Part shown: positions 56,013 to 64,000 of the stretch, piece by piece | Layout of the letters: each line of letters opens with the position of its first letter | Numbering within the stretch: the first letter of the stretch is position 1 | Made by a program: the position numbers and the translations under genes | The notes under the pieces: generated by a model | What the model was told of the DNA's origin: nothing | Seen by the model: only the letters and a program-made list of their open reading frames with translations | The model's database searches: none | Source: Nesterenkonia lutea | GTDB lineage: Bacteria > Actinomycetota > Actinomycetes > Actinomycetales > Micrococcaceae | Length of the DNA stretch: 64,000 nucleotides | Direction: 5' to 3' | Assembly (NCBI RefSeq): GCF_014873955.1 | Contig: NZ_JADBED010000001.1 | Span: 248,001 to 312,000 of the forward strand

Positions 56013-57350
56013 ATGGACGAGGCTCTTGAACGTGACTGCGTGATCGCCGGAGGAGGACCGGCGGGCATGGTCCTGGGCCTCATCCTGGCCCGGGCCGGTC
56101 TCCGCGTCACGGTGCTGGAGAAGCACGAAGACTTCCTCCGCGACTTCCGTGGGGACACCGTTCACCCGTCGACTCTCACACTTCTGGGCGAACTCGGGCT
56201 GCGTGAGCGGTTCCTGGCGCTGCCGGTCACCGCTCTGAGCACCCTGGACGGTGTCATCGAAGGTCAGCGGATCACCCTCGTCGACTTCGGCGCGCTCCCG
56301 AGCCCTGACGATTTCCTCGTGATGGTCCCGCAGTGGGACTTTCTGAACTTCCTGGCCCGTGAGGCGCGGAGGCTGCCCACCTTCGAGCTGCGGATGGGCA
56401 CCGAAGCGACTGGCCTGCTCCACGAGGACGAAGATCGGCAGCCCCTTGAGGAGAAGGCGTGGGACGTCGACGCCGCGGTCCGAGGTCTGCGCGCGACCTC
56501 GCCTTCCGGGGTGCTGGAGATCCGCGCGACTCTGACGGTGGCTGCGGACGGTCGAGACTCTGGGCTGCGCCGCGCGGCGGGCCTGATTCCCGAGGAATCA
56601 GGAGTGCCCATCGATGTGCTCTGGTTCAGCCTTCCGAAACCCCCCGATCCGACGCCCCCCACTCTGGGTCACCTCTCCTCAGCCGGGATGGTGCTCACGA
56701 TCGATCGCGGGGACAGCTGCCAGTCGGGTCTGATCATCAAGAAGGGCGAGTTCACCCAGATGCGGCGTGCGGGGCTGGATGCCTTCCATGCTCGGCTCAC
56801 TCAGGCCGCTCCGGTGCTGGGCCCGGTGGTGGGCACTCTGACCGAGTGGAGGCAGGTCAAGCTGCTCACGGTGCAGATGAACAGGCTCCCGCACTGGTAC
56901 CGCCCCGGCTTCATCGCCATCGGGGACGCCGCCCACGCGATGTCACCGATGTTCGGTGTGGGGGTCAACTTTGCGATCCAGGACGCGGTCGCGCTGGCCA
57001 ATGCGATCGTGCCCGACCTTCGCCGGGGTGCAGCACCCGTCCGGACCCTCGCCCGCGTCCAGTCCCGCCGGGAGAGACCTGTGAAGGTCATGCAACGGAT
57101 CCAGGGCCGAGGGCACCGGGTGATCGCCCGTTCCACCACGGGACGCCGAGTCCTTCCGCGTCCCATGGTGGCTCTGATCCGCCTCGCCTCACCGGCGCTT
57201 CGCCGTGTGGCCGCCCACGTCATCGGACAGGGGCTGTTCCCGGAACATGTGCACACCGGCTCCGTCACACCGAGGGGCGGGCACGGCGAGGTCGGAGGGG
57301 TTCCTGAAACGTGGTCGAAAACACGCCTGTGGCACAATGAAGGAAACTGA
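56013..57350 (+). CDS. FAD-dependent monooxygenase (PHBH-like)
   Basis: A 445-residue flavoprotein hydroxylase. GGGPAGMVLGLILARAGLRVTVLEKH (about residues 12-37) is the FAD Rossmann motif. ATLTVAADGRDSGLRRAAG is the DG motif shared by NAD(P)H and FAD. GFIAIGDAAHAMSPMFGVGVNFAIQDAVALANAI is the GD motif contacting the FAD ribityl chain. The C-terminal basic helix and tail resemble actinobacterial aromatic or quinone hydroxylases. The substrate is unknown. It is monocistronic and ends just before the glycine riboswitch. Confidence 0.87.
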   Translation: MDEALERDCVIAGGGPAGMVLGLILARAGLRVTVLEKHEDFLRDFRGDTVHPSTLTLLGELGLRERFLALPVTALSTLDGVIEGQRITLVDFGALPSPDDFLVMVPQWDFLNFLAREARRLPTFELRMGTEATGLLHEDEDRQPLEEKAWDVDAAVRGLRATSPSGVLEIRATLTVAADGRDSGLRRAAGLIPEESGVPIDVLWFSLPKPPDPTPPTLGHLSSAGMVLTIDRGDSCQSGLIIKKGEFTQMRRAGLDAFHARLTQAAPVLGPVVGTLTEWRQVKLLTVQMNRLPHWYRPGFIAIGDAAHAMSPMFGVGVNFAIQDAVALANAIVPDLRRGAAPVRTLARVQSRRERPVKVMQRIQGRGHRVIARSTTGRRVLPRPMVALIRLASPALRRVAAHVIGQGLFPEHVHTGSVTPRGGHGEVGGVPETWSKTRLWHNEGN

Positions 57351-57367
57351 ATCAATGCCACGTCCCC

Positions 57368-57615
57368 TGTGTGGGAGAGTCCGGCCGGTGTCCACGGAGC
57401 GCAGAGCTTCTGCAGACACCCGGGTCGGCGCCGAAGGAGCAATATCCTCCCCGGGAACCTCTCAGGCACTCAGTACCGTGCAGGGGTGGCAACTCTGGAA
57501 AGCAGCACGTCAGGTCCCCGGCCCGACGCGCTCACCCAAGGTGCAAGCCGGTCCGAGCCGTCCAGGCGGCGGTGACCGGTGAATCTCTCAGGTCCATCAC
57601 AGAGCGGGGGAGGAA
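57368..57615 (+). promoter_or_regulatory. Tandem glycine riboswitch
   Basis: Two aptamers in series. The first carries GGGAGAG, GCCGAAGGAGCAA and ACCTCTCAGGCA (about 57372-57500). The second carries CTCTGGAAAG, CACCCAAGGTGCAAG and GAATCTCTCAGG (about 57491-57612). These are the conserved glycine-binding cores, linked by a short linker as in cooperative tandem riboswitches. The RNA precedes gcvP and should switch it on at high glycine. The second aptamer reads CACCCAAGGTGC, slightly off the usual CCGAAGGGGC. Confidence 0.9.
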
Positions 57616-57648
57616 CCCTTGTCATCTCCATGCCTGGAAGGTTCCTCC
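57609..57648 (+). promoter_or_regulatory. Ribosome-binding-site-sequestering hairpin (riboswitch expression platform)
   Basis: GGAGGAACC (57609-57617) is an exact complement of GGTTCCTCC (57640-57648), which ends one base before the gcvP ATG. The GGAAGG Shine-Dalgarno (57636-57641) lies at the stem edge and is partly paired. The left arm overlaps the end of aptamer 2, as needed for a glycine-controlled translational switch. Confidence 0.65.
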
Positions 57649-60599
<2,951 letters not shown>

Positions 60600-60603
<4 letters not shown>

Positions 60604-61730
60604 GAGAGACAGCGCTTACTGCCGCCCATGCGGAACTGGGAGCCAGCTTCACCGACTTCGGCGGGTGGAAGATGCCGCTGAAATACAGCTCCGAACTGGA
60701 GGAGCACCACGCGGTGCGGCGCACCGCCGGGCTCTTTGATCTCTCCCACATGGGCGAGATCCGGATCATCGGGCCCGACGCCGCCACCTTTCTGAACACG
60801 GCCCTGGTCGGGAACTTGGCCGCGGTGAAGATCGGCAGGGCCAAGTACTCGCTGATCTGCCGTCAGGACGGCGGAATCCTGGACGATCTGATCGCCTACC
60901 GGATCGACGAGAACGAGTTCCTGCTCGTCCCCAACGCCTCGAACCGGGACGTGGTGGCCGCGGCGCTGACCGAACGTGCCGCCGCTGGCTTCGACGTCGA
61001 GGTCTGGGATGAATCCGAGGGCATCAGTCTGATCGCTGTTCAGGGGCCGGCGTCTGAGACGATCATCAGTTCGGTGGTGCGGGCCAATGAGACCTTCCTG
61101 GTGGAGGAGCTCGGTTACTACGCCTTCACCACGGTGACCATCGGCGGCGATGAGATCCTGCTCGCTCGCACCGGCTACACCGGAGAGGACGGCTTCGAGC
61201 TCTTCCTGCCCAATGACAAGGCTGGGGCTCTGTGGCTGGCCCTCCTCGAGGCTGGATCCGACCACGGTCTGGTCCCGTGCGGGCTGGCCTGCCGGGATTC
61301 GCTGCGCCTGGAAGCGGGGATGCCGCTCTACGGCAATGAGCTCTCCACCGAACGGGTCAGCTTCGAAGCCGGACTGCCGGTGGTGTCCTTCTCCAAGGAG
61401 GAGGATTTCATCGGACGTGCCGCGCTGGAAACGGCTAAAGCCGAAGGACGAGGCAAGACCTCGGGCCAGCGGCTCGTGGGGCTCAAGGGCCTGGGCAAGC
61501 GCGCCGGGCGCAGCGGCTATCCGGTGTTGGCCACTGAGGGGGAGAAGGCCGGCGTCACCGTGGGGGCGGTGACCTCCGGGCTGCCGAGCCCGACGCTGGG
61601 ACACCCGATCGCCATGGCCTACGTGGACATCGATCAGACCGAACCCGGCACCCGCCTGGATATAGATCTGCGGGGCAAGCCGCAGCCCTTCGAAGTGGTC
61701 CCCCTGCCCTTCTACGCCCGTGAGCGCTGA
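60600..61730 (+). CDS. gcvT: Glycine cleavage system aminomethyltransferase, T-protein
   Basis: A 376-residue folate enzyme that releases ammonia from aminomethyl-GcvH and makes 5,10-methylene-THF. The N-terminal [38 protein letters not shown] is typical. [12 protein letters not shown] and the [18 protein letters not shown] segment (about residues 195-245) are the conserved folate-site motifs. The start overlaps the gcvP stop. The gcvH gene that normally accompanies these two is not found before sdaA. Confidence 0.96.
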
Positions 61731-61757
61731 CCGCCGCTTCAGGATTCGAGGCCTCCC

Positions 61758-63236
61758 ATGACCATCAGCATCTTTGACCTTCTCCGGGTGGGGATCGGTC
61801 CCTCCTCCTCCCACACCGTGGGGCCCATGCGAGCTGCTCGACGGTTCGTGATGGAACAGCTCTGCGCGACTGGAGCCCTGGACACGACCGCGTCCCTGCG
61901 CGTGGACCTCTACGGCTCGCTCTCAGCCACCGGGCGCGGCCACGGCACCTTCACCGCGGTCCTGCTGGGCCTCGAGGGCTGGGACCCGGAGAGAATCCTG
62001 CCCGAGCAGGTGGATTCGCGGCTTGCCGCGATGCAGGCCTCCGGCACCATCCAGCTCGCCGCTCAGCAGGACGACGACGGCGCGCAGCGCCATGCGGGCG
62101 GCCGGGAGATCGCCCTGCGCGTAGAGGACATCGTGCAGCGGCCGCTGACCGTCCTGGACCGGCACACCAACGCCATGACCCTCACCGCGCAGGACGCCCA
62201 GGGGCAGGAGCTGGCCAAGGAGACCTACTACTCCATCGGCGGGGGCTTCGTGCTCTCCGAGTCCGACGCGGTCGCCTCCGACGCCTCGCTCGGAGAGGCG
62301 CTCGCCACCGAGGACGCGACCGTTCCCTACCCGTTCACCACAGGCGCTGAACTGATGGACCACTGTGCCCGTTCGGGGCTTCCGGTCTCCCGTCTCATGA
62401 TGGCCAATGAACGCGCCCTGCACCGTGCCCGCCACGGCGGCACCGAGGAAGAGGCGGAGAAGGACATCACGGCGAAGGTGCTGCACCTGTGGCAGGTGAT
62501 GGAGGACTGCAAGAACTCCGCGCTGGAGCGTGAAGGCAGCCTCCCCGGCGGACTCAAGGTGCGCCGTCGTGCTCCTGACTGGCATGACCGGATGTGGAAG
62601 GACGATCCAGGCCGGACCCACGCGTACTGGCAGGAGTGGGTCAATCTGGTGGCGCTCGCGGTCAATGAGGAGAATGCCTCCGGAGGTCGGGTGGTCACCG
62701 CGCCCACGAACGGGGCGGCCGGCATCATCCCCGCGGTGGGCTTCTACGCGACACACTACGGTCCCGGTGCCAGCTACGCGGGGGAGGAGGACCGTGAGGA
62801 CATTGCGGTGCGCTTCCTGCTCACCGCCGCCGCAGTCGGCGTGCTCTATAAGGAGCAGGCCTCGATCTCGGGAGCCGAGGTCGGCTGCCAGGGCGAAGTC
62901 GGATCAGCCTCCTCGATGGCGGCCGCGGGGCTCTGCGAGGTGCTCGGCGGCACTCCGAAGCAGGTGGAGAACGCCGCCGAGATCGCCATGGAGCACAACC
63001 TCGGACTGACCTGTGATCCGATCGGTGGACTGGTGCAGGTGCCCTGCATCGAACGCAACGCCATGGGGGCGACCAAGGCCGTGAACGCCGCGTGCATGGC
63101 GCTGATGGGCGACGGCGATCACCGAGTCTCCCTGGATGAGGTCATCGTGACCATGCGGGAGACCGGCAGAGACATGTCCTCGAAGTACAAGGAGACCGCG
63201 ATGGGCGGGCTGGCGGTCAACGTCGTGGAGTGCTGA
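61758..63236 (+). CDS. sdaA: L-serine ammonia-lyase, iron-sulfur type
   Basis: A 492-residue single-chain [4Fe-4S] enzyme converting serine to pyruvate and ammonia. The beta-like N-terminal domain (about 1-160) is followed by the catalytic alpha domain. [20 protein letters not shown] motif near residue 13 ([13 protein letters not shown]) and cluster cysteines in [15 protein letters not shown] and VPCIERN are visible. It follows gcvT after 27 bases, so glycine, converted to serine by GlyA elsewhere, can be drained to pyruvate. It is probably part of the riboswitch-controlled transcript. Confidence 0.95.
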   Translation: MTISIFDLLRVGIGPSSSHTVGPMRAARRFVMEQLCATGALDTTASLRVDLYGSLSATGRGHGTFTAVLLGLEGWDPERILPEQVDSRLAAMQASGTIQLAAQQDDDGAQRHAGGREIALRVEDIVQRPLTVLDRHTNAMTLTAQDAQGQELAKETYYSIGGGFVLSESDAVASDASLGEALATEDATVPYPFTTGAELMDHCARSGLPVSRLMMANERALHRARHGGTEEEAEKDITAKVLHLWQVMEDCKNSALEREGSLPGGLKVRRRAPDWHDRMWKDDPGRTHAYWQEWVNLVALAVNEENASGGRVVTAPTNGAAGIIPAVGFYATHYGPGASYAGEEDREDIAVRFLLTAAAVGVLYKEQASISGAEVGCQGEVGSASSMAAAGLCEVLGGTPKQVENAAEIAMEHNLGLTCDPIGGLVQVPCIERNAMGATKAVNAACMALMGDGDHRVSLDEVIVTMRETGRDMSSKYKETAMGGLAVNVVEC

Positions 63237-63268
63237 GCGCCCGGTTCCGCTCCTCGCCGCCGGCCGGC

Positions 63269-64000
63269 CTAGGCGAAGGCTGAGTAGCCCGTCAGGTCAC
63301 GTCCGATGATCAGGCTCTGCACGGACTCGGTGCCCTCATAGGTGTGGATGGCCTCGATGTCGGCCATGTGGCGGGGGACCTTGTTCTTCAGCAGGATTCC
63401 ATTGCCGCCGAGCATGTCCCGGGCGACCTGGGCGATCGCCCGCGCCTTCCGCGTGTTGTGATATTTCGCCAGTGAGGCCTGGGGGCCGGTGAGCGTGCCA
63501 GCCATGTCCCGCTCGGTCACCTGGCGCACATGCAGCTGCATGGAGGTCAGCTCGGAGACCATCCAGGTCAGCCGCTCCTGGACCAGTTGAAAGCTGGCCA
63601 GCGGACGGCTGAACTGTTCGCGCTGCTTGGAGTAGCTCAGGGCCGCCTCGACCAGGGCTGAGGCATGGCCGACGGCGGACCAGGCCACCCCCAGCCGAGT
63701 GGCGAAGAGAACCTTGGAAGCGTCCTTGAAGGTCTTCGAGCCGGGCAGGACGGCATGGGCGGGGACCTCGAGGTCCTCGTACTGGATCAGCGCCTGATGG
63801 ATGGCGCGCAGAGAGGCCTTGCCCTGGATGACCTCGGCCTTGTACCCGCGGGTCGCCTGGTCCACCAGGAAGCAGCGGACATTGCCGTCGTGGATGCCGC
63901 CGAGGACCCGCGCCCAGGTGAAGGTGAGACCTCCCGAGGCGCCGTTGCCGATCCACTTCTTGGCGCCGTTGAGGACGTAGTAGCCGGAGTCATCGTCCCC
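63269..64000 (-). CDS. Acyl-CoA dehydrogenase family protein (5' end outside the window)
   Basis: The C-terminal ~243 residues of an acyl-CoA dehydrogenase; the frame continues past base 64000. The visible part begins in the central beta domain ([19 protein letters not shown]). It covers the C-terminal helical domain ([37 protein letters not shown]) and ends [25 protein letters not shown]. The Glu in the Y-E-G-T motif sits at the catalytic-base position of the glutaryl-/isovaleryl-like group. MLGGNGI is the FAD-contact motif. The overall likeness is to glutaryl-CoA dehydrogenases. Confidence 0.9.
   Translation of the reverse strand, partial: GDDDSGYYVLNGAKKWIGNGASGGLTFTWARVLGGIHDGNVRCFLVDQATRGYKAEVIQGKASLRAIHQALIQYEDLEVPAHAVLPGSKTFKDASKVLFATRLGVAWSAVGHASALVEAALSYSKQREQFSRPLASFQLVQERLTWMVSELTSMQLHVRQVTERDMAGTLTGPQASLAKYHNTRKARAIAQVARDMLGGNGILLKNKVPRHMADIEAIHTYEGTESVQSLIIGRDLTGYSAFA

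Overview
This is a high-GC chromosomal window from an actinobacterium, most likely of the order Micrococcales and plausibly a Nesterenkonia-like Micrococcaceae. The lineage call is an inference. It rests on an acyl-CoA carboxylase epsilon subunit, GuaB3 next to GuaB, a GatCAB operon, a RamB-type regulator, CIRCE-controlled groESL, and many genes that start 6-8 bases after a TANNNT -10 box with no Shine-Dalgarno (leaderless transcripts).

Layout. 0-5 kb: acyl-CoA carboxylase accD-accE-maf on the minus strand, then an SDR and birA, which biotinylates carboxylases. 5-9.4 kb: PH-domain membrane protein, class III nucleotidyl cyclase, PP2C phosphatase and a baeRF/Vms1-like protein. 9.5-15 kb: gatCAB (indirect tRNA amidation) and a sodium:alanine/glycine symporter behind a dyad-rich leader. 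15-21 kb: GNAT, inositol monophosphatase and ligA on the minus strand, then fructosamine kinase-like, LMW phosphatase and CPBP protease genes. 21-26 kb: groES-groL with a promoter woven into two CIRCE operators, divergent from guaB-guaB3. 26-32 kb: accessory segment with a large secreted nuclease, a tiny cysteine-rich protein behind a CsoR/CstR-type dyad, and an intact IS481-family element inserted at the 3' end of tRNA-Ser(GGA) with a 16-bp target duplication. 32-37 kb: gluQ, a quinone-reductase-like MDR, a 2-keto acid decarboxylase, SRP RNA and small membrane/LytR_C proteins. 37.7-41.5 kb: isocitrate lyase, a shortened malate-synthase-like protein and a RamB-like regulator.

41.5-55 kb is the most interesting block. 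It holds a 5-oxoproline (pyroglutamate) utilisation system: pxpA, a fused pxpB-pxpC, a biotin carboxylase/BCCP subunit and a GntR/FCD regulator. Further on are a NRAMP-fold carrier lacking the usual metal-binding motif and a DUF1445 (D-glutamate-cyclase-related) protein. An MFS carrier and a second, divergent PxpC protein with only a stub of PxpB follow. Near-identical dyads of the form GATTGTT-N-AACAATC lie before pxpA and, in tandem, before the NRAMP-like gene, suggesting one regulon. A DUF368 (polyprenyl-phosphate translocase family) gene and a flavin monooxygenase come next.

57.3-63.2 kb: a tandem glycine riboswitch precedes gcvP-gcvT-sdaA, a glycine-to-serine-to-pyruvate disposal unit that lacks gcvH here. 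The window ends inside an acyl-CoA dehydrogenase. Apart from the IS and the nuclease/small-gene segment, most of the window looks like ordinary vertically inherited chromosome.
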